Origin: Micromonospora sp. MA102
Lineage (GTDB): Bacteria > Actinomycetota > Actinomycetes > Mycobacteriales > Micromonosporaceae
Reading direction: 5' to 3'
Length of the DNA stretch: 64,000 nucleotides
Assembly (NCBI RefSeq): GCF_025460765.1
Contig: NZ_JAMWEG010000005.1
Location: forward strand, 1 to 64,000
Of this stretch, positions 7,914-17,097 are shown piece after piece. The position numbers were made by a program, and so were the translations under genes. Below the pieces are notes generated by a model. It was not told where the DNA came from and searched no databases. It saw only the letters and a list, made by a program, of their open reading frames with translations. Position 1 is the first letter of the stretch. Every line of letters begins with the position of its first letter.

Positions 7914-9293
7914 TCAGGCCGGCAGCCGCCAGACCTGGTTGGCGCCGCCGAAGCAGTCCCAGATCTGCAGCCGGGTGCCGTTGGCGGAGCTGTTGTCGGT
8001 GGCGTCCAGGCACTTGTTGGACTGCGGGTTGCGCAGGGTGCCGTTGGACTGGGCCTGCCAGACCTGGGCGCCGGTGCCGTTGCAGTCCCAGAGCTGCACC
8101 TTCGCCCCGTTGGCGGTGGAGCCGCTGGTCACGTCGGCGCACTTGCCCAGCGCCCGGAGGGTGCCGTCGCCGGCCACCGTCCAGCTCTGCGCGGCCGTGC
8201 CGTTGCAGGTGTAGAGCTGTACCGCGGTGCCGTTGGCGCTGCTGGCCGCGGCGACGTCGACGCACTTGCCGCCGATGCCGGTGATCGGGCCGGTCCGCCC
8301 GCTCGGCGGCGGCGTGCCACCGCCCATGACGGTGTCGTAGATCGCGCTGACCAGCGAGGTCGCGCCGGTGGTGTCCTGCGACAGCTCCCAGTTCATCATC
8401 CCGCCCGCGTTGGCCAGCGCCCACTGGGTCTTGCGCTTCACGGTCGGCACGCCGTTGTAGCACTGCTGGGCGCCGCTCACCGTGGTGCAGTCCCGGTTGG
8501 CGTTGGCCGGGTCCATGCCGACCAGGGCCGAATAGGTGTAGTAGCCGGGCCGACTGTAGAAGGGCACGCCGAGCACCGCCTTGGCGGCCGGCAGGCCGCG
8601 CGACTTCCACAGGTTGACGCTGTTGATCGACCAGTCGTAGTTGGCGTGCGGGCTGCCGCCGTCGTACGCCATGATGTTCAGCCAGTCGACCGAGCCGAAG
8701 ACCGCCGGCGGCACCCCGTCGACGTAGTAGCCCTCGGAGACCACGGCGGCGGTGAGCAGCTTGCCGCGGCTGTGCAGGGCGCTGCCGAGCTGCTGCATGA
8801 GCGCGGTGTAGTTGCTGGCCGAGGCGCCCGGGTCGGGATATTCCCAGTCGATGTCGACGCCGTCGAGGTTGTACTGGTTGACGAAGTTGACCACGTTGGT
8901 GACGAAGGCGCCACGGGCGCCGGAGTTCGCGGCGAGCGCCTCGAACGCGGAGTCGTTGCCGTCGTTCCAGCCGCCGATCGCGATCGACACCTTGACGTTG
9001 TTGGCGTGCCCGAGCGACACCAGCGAGGAGAGCTTGCTGGGGTTCTCCACCGGGCGCAGGCTGCCGTCGTTGTTGGGCAGCGCGAACGCGTAGTTGATGT
9101 GGGTGAGCTTGCCGTACTGGATGCTGTTGACGCTGCCGCTCCAGGACGGCATGTAGCCGACGCTCTTGAAGTTGTTCGGCAGGACGACGGCCTCGGCGGC
9201 GGCCGGCGTGAGGGCGAGCGTCGCGGCGGCGGTGGCGAGCGCGAGCAGGCCGGCGGCCACGGGGGAACGGCGGCGGAGGCGCGGTGCGGACAT
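7914..9293 (-). CDS. Secreted GH18 chitinase with ricin-type lectin domain
   Basis: A 459-residue precursor with a Sec signal (1 to about 35). The GH18 barrel (about 42-320) has SIAIGGWN and the catalytic motif LDGVDIDWEYP (Asp147, Asp149, proton donor Glu151); MAYD and a late MMNWELSQD complete the fold. After a short Pro/Gly/Thr linker, residues about 335-459 form a ricin-B beta-trefoil carbohydrate-binding domain with three Q-x-W repeats. ATG 9293 has GGAAGG 6 nt upstream. The near-consensus promoter is at 9407-9435. I looked for a DasR-type site in the upstream region and found none. Confidence 0.95.
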   Translation of the reverse strand: MSAPRLRRRSPVAAGLLALATAAATLALTPAAAEAVVLPNNFKSVGYMPSWSGSVNSIQYGKLTHINYAFALPNNDGSLRPVENPSKLSSLVSLGHANNVKVSIAIGGWNDGNDSAFEALAANSGARGAFVTNVVNFVNQYNLDGVDIDWEYPDPGASASNYTALMQQLGSALHSRGKLLTAAVVSEGYYVDGVPPAVFGSVDWLNIMAYDGGSPHANYDWSINSVNLWKSRGLPAAKAVLGVPFYSRPGYYTYSALVGMDPANANRDCTTVSGAQQCYNGVPTVKRKTQWALANAGGMMNWELSQDTTGATSLVSAIYDTVMGGGTPPPSGRTGPITGIGGKCVDVAAASSANGTAVQLYTCNGTAAQSWTVAGDGTLRALGKCADVTSGSTANGAKVQLWDCNGTGAQVWQAQSNGTLRNPQSNKCLDATDNSSANGTRLQIWDCFGGANQVWRLPA

Positions 9294-9406
9294 CGAGGGC
9301 CTTCCCGGTGCAGGGGGCCCCGCGCCGCCCGGCCGGCGCTGGTCGGGACCTGCGCGGCCGAGCGGTACGGGTCGGACGGGGGATGGTCTTCCTCGAGGTA
9401 GGCCAA

Positions 9407-9435
9407 ATATTAAAGAGTATTAACTAAGCCGTCAA
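9407..9435 (-). promoter_or_regulatory. Near-consensus promoter of the chitinase
   Basis: Minus-strand TTGACG (9435-9430), a 17-nt spacer and TAATAT (9412-9407). The spacer is AT-rich (TTAGTTAATACT), very unusual here. The predicted 5' UTR is about 105 nt. Confidence 0.7.
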
Positions 9436-9452
9436 CGATGTCTTTCGATGGC

Positions 9453-11831
9453 TCAGCCGGAGTGGACCTCCAACTGGGCGAGCTGCCCGGCCGGCCAGCC
9501 GGTGTTGCCGGTGAAGCGGACCTGCACGTACCGGGCCGGGGTGGCCGGGAAGGTCAGCGTCACCTGGTTGCCGGTCGCCGGGTCGAACACCCGGCCGGCG
9601 GCGGCGACCAGGCTGCTCCAGCCCCCGCCGTCCGTGCTGCCCAGCACCGAGAGGGTCTGGGTCCGCGCCTGCCAGGCCGCCGACGGCGGGAGCCGGAGCA
9701 CCACCCGCCCGACCGGGGTGGCCGCGCCGAGGTCCACCTGGACCCACTGCGGGAAGGCGTTGTTGGCGCTCTCCCAGTAGGTGTCGGGGTTGCCGTCGAC
9801 GACGTTTCCGCTGCCGTAGCTCTGGGTGTGGCTGCTCTCGGTCGTCGGCCGGCCCCGGGCCAGGTCGGTCGGCGCCGCCGGGTCGGTGGTCACCGTGACC
9901 GCGTTCGAGGGCGCCGAGACGGCGCCGGTGGTGTCCCGGGCGACGACCGTGAAGGTGTACGTGGTGGCCGGGCTGAGCCCGCTGACCGTGGCCGCCGTGC
10001 CGGTGACCGAGGCGACCGTGCTTTCGCCCTGGCGTACCTGGTAGCCGGCGATCCCGTCGGCGTCGGTGGCGGCGGTCCAGGCCAGCGACACGCTGGTGGC
10101 GGTCCGCCCGGTCACCGCCAGGCTGCCGGGGGCGGTCGGCGGGGTGGACGTGCCGGTGGCCGCGTACACCTCGACCTGCGCGAGTTGGGCGGCGGGCCAG
10201 GCGGTGTTGCCGGCGACGGCGACCCGGACGTGGCGGGCCGTGGTGGCCGGCACGGTGACGGTGGCGGTGTTGCCGGACGTCGGGTCGAACCGGACGCCGG
10301 CCGACGCGGCCAGGGTGGTGAAGGTGACCCCGTCGGTGCTGCCCTGCACCGACAGCGTCTGGGTCCGCGCCTCCCAACCCGGCGGCACGGCGAGGACCAG
10401 GCGGGCCACCGGGTGGGCGGCGCCCAGGTCCACCTGCCACCACTGCGGGAAGGCGCTGCCGCCGGACTCCCAGTAGCTGCCCCGGTCGGCATCGACGGCG
10501 TTGCCGGCGACGAACGGCCCGTTCTGGCTGCTCGCCGACGCCGGCCGGCCGGCGGCCAGGTTGCCGCCCGGCGGCTGGCCGCCCCCGGCGACCGGCGGGG
10601 TCGGCCGCACCGCGGTCAGCGCGAGCTGGCCCTTGAGCATCCGCCCGCCGTCGGCGGTTATCCGCAGGTAGTAGTCGGCCGAACAGAAGGTGCCGTCCTC
10701 GTCGAGCGCCCGGGTGCCGGCGCCGGCCGGGGTCGTCGCCGCCGTCTCGCTGGTCTTGGCGATCTGGTTGCCCTCGTTGAACTCGTCGAACATCGACACG
10801 TAGAGGCCCTGCGCGCCGAGCCGCACCATGTTGTAGAGGTGCCGCCAGTAGAAGTCGCCGTGCCGGCGGTGACCGGCGGACAGGTCGCCGGGCATCACGC
10901 AGGGCTGGTAGTCGATGCCGTGCGCCACGCAGTCGGCCAGGTCGGGGACGTTGACGTTGGTGTGGAACCAGTCCAGCCCGTCGAGGGTGCCGGTGCGCCC
11001 GACCATCCACGGCGAGAGCATGTGGAAGGCGTGGTAGACGTCGGCGAAGCCGGGTCGGGAGTCGTTGATGCCCTGCCGCCAGTAGGTGGGCACGCCGCCG
11101 ATGACGTAGCACCCCTGCGCGGTGAGCCACCGCACGACGTCCAGGCAGGCCGCCGGGGTGAACGGGCGGGCGTCGTCGTTGAACCCGAAACCCCAGACGC
11201 AGACCACCGGCCGGCCGTTCTGCCGGGCGTACGCCGGTGAGGCGGTGTGCGCCGACATCCGGGTCGTCCAGTCCTCCTTGAGCTGGGACTGCATCGCCGT
11301 CCAGCCGGTCACGTCGTACATGACGTAGAACTTGCGGCCGAACCGCTCGGCGGCGGAGCGGACCTTCGCCGCCATCGCGTCGCGGGTCGGTCCCTCGTCA
11401 CCGAACGGGTTGAACCGTTGCAGCGCCGCGGTGTCGCAGCCGTACTCCTGCATCCAGCGGAAGTGGGTGTCCACGGTCTGCTGGTCGTAGGAGGAGAAGA
11501 GCGTGGCGGGCTGGCCGTTGCCCAGGTTCGGGTAGGCGGTGGAGTAGCCGCGCGCGTACTCCCGCATGTCGGGCCAGGACACGATCGTGGTGTTGGCCGG
11601 GGAGGGGGACTGGAACCGGTCCCGGCTCCAGTGCCACCAGCCGCCGATCGGCGCGCCGTCACCGGGGCAGCTGAACCAGCCCTGGTAGCCGACGGAGACC
11701 TTGCCGACCACGTCGCCGGGAGGACTGGCCGCGGCGGCGGCCCGGGTGAGGGTGGGCACCAGGTCGGGGAGCGCGGCGAGGGCGGACCCCGCCGCCACGG
11801 ACCGGATCAGGGTACGGCGGGTGAGCGCCAT
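9453..11831 (-). CDS. Tat-exported GH71/GH99-like glycosidase with two discoidin domains
   Basis: A 792-residue precursor. The N terminus has a twin-arginine signal (TRRTLIRSVAAGSALAALP). Residues about 45-390 form a TIM-barrel-like domain of the GH71/99-like group (GYQGWFSCPGDG, YVMYDVTGW, MFDEFNEGNQIAKT). Then come F5/8-type-C (CBM32-like) domain 1 (about 420-555, GRPASASSQNG), a fibronectin-III module (about 570-655) and F5/8-type-C domain 2 (about 665-792, DGNPDTYWES). It probably acts outside the cell on an alpha-linked polysaccharide. ATG 11831 has AAGGAG 8 nt upstream. The substrate is unknown; some homologues are annotated as xylosidase/arabinosidase without proof. Confidence 0.85.
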   Translation of the reverse strand: MALTRRTLIRSVAAGSALAALPDLVPTLTRAAAAASPPGDVVGKVSVGYQGWFSCPGDGAPIGGWWHWSRDRFQSPSPANTTIVSWPDMREYARGYSTAYPNLGNGQPATLFSSYDQQTVDTHFRWMQEYGCDTAALQRFNPFGDEGPTRDAMAAKVRSAAERFGRKFYVMYDVTGWTAMQSQLKEDWTTRMSAHTASPAYARQNGRPVVCVWGFGFNDDARPFTPAACLDVVRWLTAQGCYVIGGVPTYWRQGINDSRPGFADVYHAFHMLSPWMVGRTGTLDGLDWFHTNVNVPDLADCVAHGIDYQPCVMPGDLSAGHRRHGDFYWRHLYNMVRLGAQGLYVSMFDEFNEGNQIAKTSETAATTPAGAGTRALDEDGTFCSADYYLRITADGGRMLKGQLALTAVRPTPPVAGGGQPPGGNLAAGRPASASSQNGPFVAGNAVDADRGSYWESGGSAFPQWWQVDLGAAHPVARLVLAVPPGWEARTQTLSVQGSTDGVTFTTLAASAGVRFDPTSGNTATVTVPATTARHVRVAVAGNTAWPAAQLAQVEVYAATGTSTPPTAPGSLAVTGRTATSVSLAWTAATDADGIAGYQVRQGESTVASVTGTAATVSGLSPATTYTFTVVARDTTGAVSAPSNAVTVTTDPAAPTDLARGRPTTESSHTQSYGSGNVVDGNPDTYWESANNAFPQWVQVDLGAATPVGRVVLRLPPSAAWQARTQTLSVLGSTDGGGWSSLVAAAGRVFDPATGNQVTLTFPATPARYVQVRFTGNTGWPAGQLAQLEVHSG

Positions 11832-11869
11832 GCGGACCGCTCCTTCGGGGAAGGAAGAAATTGACGGTC

Positions 11870-11899
11870 ATCATGGCAGTGCGCGACACTCGATCGCAA
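11870..11899 (-). promoter_or_regulatory. Candidate promoter of the GH71/99-like gene
   Basis: Minus-strand TTGCGA (11899-11894), an 18-nt spacer and CATGAT (11875-11870). Just upstream, 11896-11924 is an AT-rich island (TTGTTTAAGTATTG) comparable to the AT-rich chitinase promoter, possibly an activator or repressor site. Confidence 0.4.
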
Positions 11900-11922
11900 T
11901 ACTTAAACAAATCGATGAAAAG

Positions 11923-13023
11923 TCAGCGCAGCCGTACCGGTCCGGCGTCGATGCGCACGCGGAACAGGGCGTACGGCTTGCGCCGCAGGTCGGTGCCGCC
12001 CTGGTAGTTCGCCTGCCGGTGCAGCTGGTTGGCGGTGACGTAGAGGTGGCCGTCGGCGGCCACCGACATCGTGTCGGGCCAGAGCAGCCGCGGGTCGTGC
12101 ACCACGGTCTCGAACTCGCCGTCCGCCCGGCGGCGCAGCACGGCGTTGTGCTCGTAGGAGGTCAGGTAGAACGCGCCCGAGTCGTCGGTCTCCAGGCCGT
12201 CCGAGCCGCCGCCCTTGTCGCCCTCGTCCACGACCGTGGCCGCCACCTGCTCCTCGCGCAGCGCCCGGTCGGCGAGCGCGTCGGTCGCCACGCTGTACCA
12301 GCGGCGCGAGGCGAGCGGGCAGTAGTACAGCCGGGAACCGTCGGCGGAGATGGCGATGCCGTCCGAGCCCATGGCGACGGGCTTCGGCGGCCCGTCGGCG
12401 GGGCGCTCCAGGAACGGCCGGCCCTCGACGACCGGCCGGAACGAGTCCAGCGGCTCCGCCTTCGTGGACGGGTGGTCGTGCAGCCGCCGCCACGACGCGC
12501 CCGTGGCCAGGTCCACCACGACGATCCCGTTCGGCCCCGAGCCGGAGGAGTCGGTGAGGTACGCCAGGCCGGCGTCACCCCGGCGCAGGTCGAAGCGCAC
12601 GTCGTTGAGGTACGTGGTGGGCAGCACCACGTCGGTCGGGAAGGTGATCACCTGCCCGACGGTGTCGGTGTCCAGGTCGACCCGCACCAGCTTCGGCCCG
12701 CCCGGCTTCGTCGGCTGGAACATCGGACTGCCGGTGTCCACCACCCAGAGCCGGTCCGCCGGGTCCACCACGATGCTCTGCACCGAGACGAAGGCGTGCC
12801 CGTCGTCGTCCCCGGACGGGCTGTTCCAGGACTCGTCCGGGAAGGGCGCCTCCCGGCCGTCGCGCAGCTCGACGACGGTCGCCGGCACCTCGTCTCCCCA
12901 CTTGGGGAAGTTCACGAAGACCCGGCCGGTGTGCGACACGCTGACCCCGGTCGGCATCGGCCCGGTGAAGGTGTGCACGAGTTCCAGGTCACCGACCGGC
13001 TCGCCGCCCATGGGTCCGTTCAT
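11923..13023 (-). CDS. Yellow/major-royal-jelly-like beta-propeller protein
   Basis: A 366-residue protein without a signal peptide. Repeated beta-propeller strands include WVVDTGSPMF, YLNDVRFD, VVDLATGASWRRL, GSDGIAISADGSRLYY and LWPDTMSVAADGHLYVTANQ. These match the bacterial branch of the MRJP/yellow family (related to SMP-30-like propellers). Its role is unknown; a lactonase-like or sugar-binding activity is possible. ATG 13023 has CAGGAG 6 nt upstream; an internal ATG (MGGEPVG) is the alternative. A GTTT-N15-GGGAAG promoter at 13053-13077 suggests stress control. Confidence 0.82.
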   Translation of the reverse strand: MNGPMGGEPVGDLELVHTFTGPMPTGVSVSHTGRVFVNFPKWGDEVPATVVELRDGREAPFPDESWNSPSGDDDGHAFVSVQSIVVDPADRLWVVDTGSPMFQPTKPGGPKLVRVDLDTDTVGQVITFPTDVVLPTTYLNDVRFDLRRGDAGLAYLTDSSGSGPNGIVVVDLATGASWRRLHDHPSTKAEPLDSFRPVVEGRPFLERPADGPPKPVAMGSDGIAISADGSRLYYCPLASRRWYSVATDALADRALREEQVAATVVDEGDKGGGSDGLETDDSGAFYLTSYEHNAVLRRRADGEFETVVHDPRLLWPDTMSVAADGHLYVTANQLHRQANYQGGTDLRRKPYALFRVRIDAGPVRLR

Positions 13024-13052
13024 CCGCCGCTCCTGACTGTGAGGCCCCCGTC

Positions 13053-13077
13053 CTTCCCGCCGAACCGGGGCGCAAAC
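13053..13077 (-). promoter_or_regulatory. Sigma-B-like promoter candidate for the MRJP-like gene
   Basis: Minus-strand GTTT (13077-13074), exactly 15 nt, then GGGAAG (13058-13053). Transcription would start near 13046, just ahead of the CAGGAG ribosome site. The element is identical in geometry and half-sites to 256-280. Confidence 0.45.
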
Positions 13078-13092
13078 ACCGGTGCCCACACG

Positions 13093-13130
13093 GCCGGAGG
13101 GGCGGCCCCGTCCGGGGCCGCCCCTCCGGC
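13093..13130 (-). terminator. Catalase terminator
   Basis: Positions 13093-13110 and 13113-13130 form an 18-bp perfect stem 6 nt past the catalase stop codon. Confidence 0.8.
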
Positions 13131-13136
13131 GCCTGC

Positions 13137-15398
13137 TCAGGAGACCGAGGCGGGGAACCGCTCCCAGACCCGGTGCGCCGCCATCAGCTGCTGCACCGTG
13201 CCGAAGACCTCGGCAGCGGAGTCGCCGGTGACCACACCGGGCGTGCCCGCCACGCCGGCCTGGCGCAGCACCTCGGCCCCGGCGCCCCAGGCGCCGATCG
13301 CCTTGGCGTGCCGCCAGGCCTCCTCGACCAGCAGCAGCACTCGGGGGTCGACGGTGGCGGAGCCGGCCGCGCCGGCCTTGGCGTCCCGGGCGGGCAGCGC
13401 GTCCGGTGCGGGCGCCGGCGCCGCGGCCAGCAGGACCGCGTCGAACTCCACCGACCGGCCGGTGGCGAAGGTGCGCTGCACCGGCAGGTCGCCGACCAGG
13501 CCGCCGTGCGCGGCGATCAGCAGCGGCACCATGCCGGCGGCGAACACCGCCCGCCGGACCTCGCCCACCCCGTCGAGGTCGCTGTCCGCGTCCACCACGA
13601 TGCCGACCATCCGGCCGTCCGCCGGCCACTCCCGGCCGACCTGCGACAGGGCCGTGCTCGGCTGCACCTCGGCCAGCGGCACGGTGGGCTTCGGCGCCGG
13701 CAGGCCCAGGCCGGTGGCGACCTGCTCGCACAGCACGGGGTCGATGTTGGCCAGGCACCGGAGCTGGCGCTCCTTGATCGCCTGGTGGTAGCACTTGCCC
13801 AGCTCGAAGGTGTACGCCCGGATGATGTGTTCCTTCTCCACCGGCGACATGCTCAACCAGAACAGCCGTACCTGGCTGTAGTGGTCGTCGAACGAGGCCG
13901 GGGCCGCGCGCACCTTCGGGGCCTCGGCGACCGTGACCGGCGTGTCGACGAACGCGTTCTCGCGGTCACCGGCCGGGAAGGGGTTGCCCCCGTCCAGCGA
14001 GTTCGGCCGGTAGGGCGCCACGCCCGCGTGCACCGCGTGCTGGTGGAAGCCGTCCCGGAGCATGTCGTTGACCTCGGCGTGCGGCCGGTTGATCGGGATC
14101 TGGGTGAAGTTCGGCCCGCCCAGCCGGGTGAGCTGCGTGTCGAGGTACGAGAAGAGCCGGCCCTGCAACAGCGGGTCGTTGGTGACGTCGATGCCCGGCG
14201 GCAGGTGCCCGAGGTGGAAGGCGACCTGCTCGGTCTCGGCGAAGAAGTTCCGCGGGGTCTGGTTGAGGGTGAGCCGGCCGACCGGCTGCACCGGCGCCAG
14301 TTCCTCCGGCACGATCTTCGTGGGGTCGAGGAGGTCGATCCCGGCGAAGGTCTCCTCGGGGGTGTCCGGGAAGACCTGGATGCCCAGCTCCCACTCCGGG
14401 TACGCGCCGGCCTCGATGGCGTCGTAGAGGTCGCGGCGGTGGAAGTCCGGGTCGATGCCGCTGATCAGCTGCGCCTCCTCCCAGGTCAGGGAGTGCACGC
14501 CCAGCTTCGGCTTCCAGTGGAACTTGACCAGCACCGTCGTGCCGGCCTCGTTGACCAGCCGGAACGTGTGGACGCCGAAGCCCTCCATGGTCCGGTAGGA
14601 GCGGGGGATGCCGCGGTCGGACATGTTCCACATGGCGTGGTGCTGCGCCTCGGTGTGCAGGGAGACGAAGTCCCAGAAGGTGTCGTGGGCGCTCTGCGCC
14701 TGCGGGATCTCCCGGTCCGGGTGCGGCTTGCCGGCGTGGATGATGTCCGGGAACTTGATCGCGTCCTGGATGAAGAACACCGGCATGTTGTTGCCGACCA
14801 GGTCGAAGGTGCCCTCGTCGGTGTAGAACTTGGTCGCGAACCCGCGGGTGTCGCGGACCGTGTCCGCCGACCCGCGCGAGCCGAGCACCGTGGAGAAGCG
14901 GACGAAGACCGGGGTCTCCCGGCCCTTCTTCAGGAAGGCCGCCCGGGTGACCTCCTCGGCGGTGCCGTAGCCGACGAAGACGCCGTGCGCCCCGGCGCCG
15001 CGCGCGTGCACGACCCGCTCCGGGATGCGCTCGTGGTCGAAGTGGGTGATCTTCTCGCGCAGGTGGTGGTCCTGGAGCAGCACCGGGCCGCGCGGACCGG
15101 CCTTGAGCGAGTGGTCCGTGTCGCGCAGCCGGGCCCCGTTGGCGGTGGTGAGGTAGGCGCCCTGCTGTCCCTTGGCGATCTTCGGCACGCCGGTTTCCGC
15201 GCCGGTCGGGGTGCGCGTGTCCGGGGCGCCCTGTTCCTCCTTCGGCGGCAACGGACCGTGCGGCGTCGTCGGCTCCTCGAGAGACGGTGGGGCGCTGCCC
15301 GGCGCGCCGGGCACCTCCGGGGTCAGGACGTCGGCGACCTTGCCGGCCGCGGCCTCCACGACATCCTTGACGACCTTGGCGGGCTTGCTGGAATCCAT
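13137..15398 (-). CDS. katE: Large-subunit (HPII-type) catalase
   Basis: A 753-residue monofunctional haem catalase, clade 2. Residues about 80-590 hold the catalase core: [11 protein letters not shown] (distal His), the [12 protein letters not shown] region (distal Asn) and [15 protein letters not shown] (proximal Tyr). Residues about 600-753 form the C-terminal flavodoxin/DJ-1-like domain seen only in large catalases. ATG 15398 is preferred to an upstream start at 15440 because GGAGG lies about 10 nt before it and the predicted transcription start (near 15438) lies inside the longer version. In Streptomyces coelicolor the equivalent CatB depends on sigma-B; a sigma-B-like promoter is present at 15445-15469. 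Confidence 0.95.
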   Translation of the reverse strand: MDSSKPAKVVKDVVEAAAGKVADVLTPEVPGAPGSAPPSLEEPTTPHGPLPPKEEQGAPDTRTPTGAETGVPKIAKGQQGAYLTTANGARLRDTDHSLKAGPRGPVLLQDHHLREKITHFDHERIPERVVHARGAGAHGVFVGYGTAEEVTRAAFLKKGRETPVFVRFSTVLGSRGSADTVRDTRGFATKFYTDEGTFDLVGNNMPVFFIQDAIKFPDIIHAGKPHPDREIPQAQSAHDTFWDFVSLHTEAQHHAMWNMSDRGIPRSYRTMEGFGVHTFRLVNEAGTTVLVKFHWKPKLGVHSLTWEEAQLISGIDPDFHRRDLYDAIEAGAYPEWELGIQVFPDTPEETFAGIDLLDPTKIVPEELAPVQPVGRLTLNQTPRNFFAETEQVAFHLGHLPPGIDVTNDPLLQGRLFSYLDTQLTRLGGPNFTQIPINRPHAEVNDMLRDGFHQHAVHAGVAPYRPNSLDGGNPFPAGDRENAFVDTPVTVAEAPKVRAAPASFDDHYSQVRLFWLSMSPVEKEHIIRAYTFELGKCYHQAIKERQLRCLANIDPVLCEQVATGLGLPAPKPTVPLAEVQPSTALSQVGREWPADGRMVGIVVDADSDLDGVGEVRRAVFAAGMVPLLIAAHGGLVGDLPVQRTFATGRSVEFDAVLLAAAPAPAPDALPARDAKAGAAGSATVDPRVLLLVEEAWRHAKAIGAWGAGAEVLRQAGVAGTPGVVTGDSAAEVFGTVQQLMAAHRVWERFPASVS

Positions 15399-15444
15399 CA
15401 GGACCTGTCCTCCATGCGGGGTAAACGACCAGGCCCTCAAGGCC

Positions 15445-15469
15445 CTACCCTGGCCTCAGGTGGGCAAAC
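15445..15469 (-). promoter_or_regulatory. Sigma-B-type promoter of the catalase
   Basis: Minus-strand GTTT (15469-15466), 15 nt, then GGGTAG (15450-15445). This matches GNNT-N14-16-GGGTA of actinomycete general-stress sigma factors. The direct repeat AGGCCCT just downstream may be a further regulatory site. Confidence 0.6.
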
Positions 15470-15525
15470 TCGGACCACTCGGGCAGGTGAGAGCGTTCGC
15501 TCACGGCCCGGCGGCCGCGACCCGG

Positions 15526-16191
15526 TCAGGGCTGCCGGGGCACGGCCACGGCCGTGATCACCAGCCCGCCGGCGACCAGCCACCGGCCGCGCAGCTCGGC
15601 CAGCGGCGGGCCGCCGTCGACGCGGGTGGCGTCGACGAGCACCCGGGCCGTGAAGCGTCCCCCGGCCGGGTCGACGGACAGCTCGGCGTCCTCGAAGCCG
15701 AGCCAGCGCCCGGTCAGCGGGTACCACGCCTTGTAGACCGACTCCTTGGCGCTGAACAGCAGCCGGTCCCAGTGCACGGCCGGGTGGGCGGCGCGCAGCC
15801 GGGCCAGCGACGCCGGCTCGCCGGCCGTGGTGACCACCCCGGTCACGCCGTCGGGCAGCGGCTCGTGCGGTTCGGCGTCGATGCCGAGCCCGGCCAGCGC
15901 GGTGTGCCGGGCGACGGCCGCGGCCCGGTAACCGTCGCAGTGCGTGATGCTTCCCACCACGCCGGCCGGCCACCGCGGCTCCCGCTTCGGGCCGGGGCGG
16001 ATCGGCGCCGGGGCGTACCCGAGGCGGGTCAGGGCCTCCCGGGCGCAGCGGCGGGCGGTGACGAACTCGCGGCGGCGGGCCTCCACGGCCCGGGCGAGCA
16101 GGTCCGCCTCGCCGGGGTGGGGGACCTCGCCGGGGATGTCGGCGAACGCCTCGACGGCGACCGCCGACGGTGGGAGCAGCCCTTCGATCAC
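15526..16191 (-). CDS. pptT: 4'-Phosphopantetheinyl transferase (PptT/Sfp type)
   Basis: A 221-residue enzyme that transfers 4'-phosphopantetheine from CoA to carrier proteins of fatty-acid, polyketide and peptide synthases. Visible motifs are REFVTARRCAREAL, GSITHCDGYRAA, LGIDAEPHEPLP (Mg-binding D-x-E) and LLFSAKESVYKAWYPLTGR (catalytic Glu and Lys). The sequence resembles mycobacterial PptT closely. The GTG start (16191-16189) overlaps the stop of the upstream phosphoesterase as GTGA, so the two are translated together. Confidence 0.93.
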   Translation of the reverse strand: MIEGLLPPSAVAVEAFADIPGEVPHPGEADLLARAVEARRREFVTARRCAREALTRLGYAPAPIRPGPKREPRWPAGVVGSITHCDGYRAAAVARHTALAGLGIDAEPHEPLPDGVTGVVTTAGEPASLARLRAAHPAVHWDRLLFSAKESVYKAWYPLTGRWLGFEDAELSVDPAGGRFTARVLVDATRVDGGPPLAELRGRWLVAGGLVITAVAVPRQP

Positions 16192-17021
16192 GCGGCGCCG
16201 CCGAGGACCCGTCGCATCGGCCGGGGCTCGCCGCCCCGGCGGCCCCACTCGCGCGGGTAGCCCAGCGAGACCTCCTCGAAGCGGACCCCGTCGTAGTGGG
16301 TGGTCCGGGGGATGTGCAGGTGCCCGTAGACCGCCACGGCGGCGCGGTACCGCAGGTGCCAGTCGGCGGTGCGGTCGGTGCCGCACCACTGGGCGAACTC
16401 CGGGTACCAGAGCACGTCGGTGGGCTGGCGGACCAGCGGCCAGTGGTTGACCAGCACGGTCGGCAGCACCGGGTCGACGGCGGCCAGCCGCCGCTCGGTC
16501 GCGGCGATCCGCTCCCCGCACCAGGACTCCCGGTCCGGGTGCGGGTCGGGGTGCAGCAGCATCTCGTCGGTGCACACCACTCCCGCCGCGTACGCCGCGC
16601 GCAGCGACTCCTCCTTCGTGTCGGTGCCGGGGGCGCGGAACGAGTAGTCGTAGAGCAGGAACAGCGGCGCCACGGTGACCGGCCCCTCCGGACCGTGCCA
16701 CACCGGATAGTCGTCCTCGGGAGTGAGCACGCCCAGGTCGCGGCACATCGCGACCAGCGCGTCGTAGCGGGCCTGGCCGCGCAGGGTCACCGGGTCGGCC
16801 GGGTGGGTCCACAGCTCGTGGTTGCCGGGCACCCAGACCACCCGGGCGAACCGGTCCCGGAGCTGCCGCAGCGTCCGCTCGATGTCCGCGAACACCTCGC
16901 CGACGTCGCCGGCCACGATCAGCCAGTCGTCCGGCGACTCCGGCCGCAGGCCGTCCACGACCGCGCGGTTCTCGGCGTACGACACATGAAGGTCACTGAC
17001 CGCGAACAGCGCACCCGTCAC
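16188..17021 (-). CDS. pptH: Calcineurin-like phosphoesterase, PptH-type phosphopantetheinyl hydrolase
   Basis: A 277-residue metallophosphoesterase with all five metal motifs: VSDLHVSY, VAGDVGE, WVPGNHELW, VNHWPL and YGHLHIP. It is four-base-coupled (GTGA) to pptT. In Mycobacterium tuberculosis the equivalent neighbour of pptT, PptH (Rv2795c), removes the 4'-phosphopantetheine that PptT installs; the same order and adjacency here support that function. GTG 17021 has no clear ribosome site; CAAGAT lies 7 nt upstream, so leaderless translation is possible. The gene follows prolyl aminopeptidase by 76 nt on the same strand. Confidence 0.85.
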   Translation of the reverse strand: MTGALFAVSDLHVSYAENRAVVDGLRPESPDDWLIVAGDVGEVFADIERTLRQLRDRFARVVWVPGNHELWTHPADPVTLRGQARYDALVAMCRDLGVLTPEDDYPVWHGPEGPVTVAPLFLLYDYSFRAPGTDTKEESLRAAYAAGVVCTDEMLLHPDPHPDRESWCGERIAATERRLAAVDPVLPTVLVNHWPLVRQPTDVLWYPEFAQWCGTDRTADWHLRYRAAVAVYGHLHIPRTTHYDGVRFEEVSLGYPREWGRRGGEPRPMRRVLGGAA

Positions 17022-17097
17022 CCGGCCGATCTTGCCAGCGCCGCCGCCCGTCCGGTAGGCGCGGACGCGGCGGTGTCGGAGGTCCGACGCGGGACGC

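Noticed and set aside
9294..9452. DasR operator upstream of the chitinase
   Set aside because: No sequence close to ACTGGTCTAGACCAGT is present; the only similar stretch (ATGGTCTTCC) lacks the second arm.
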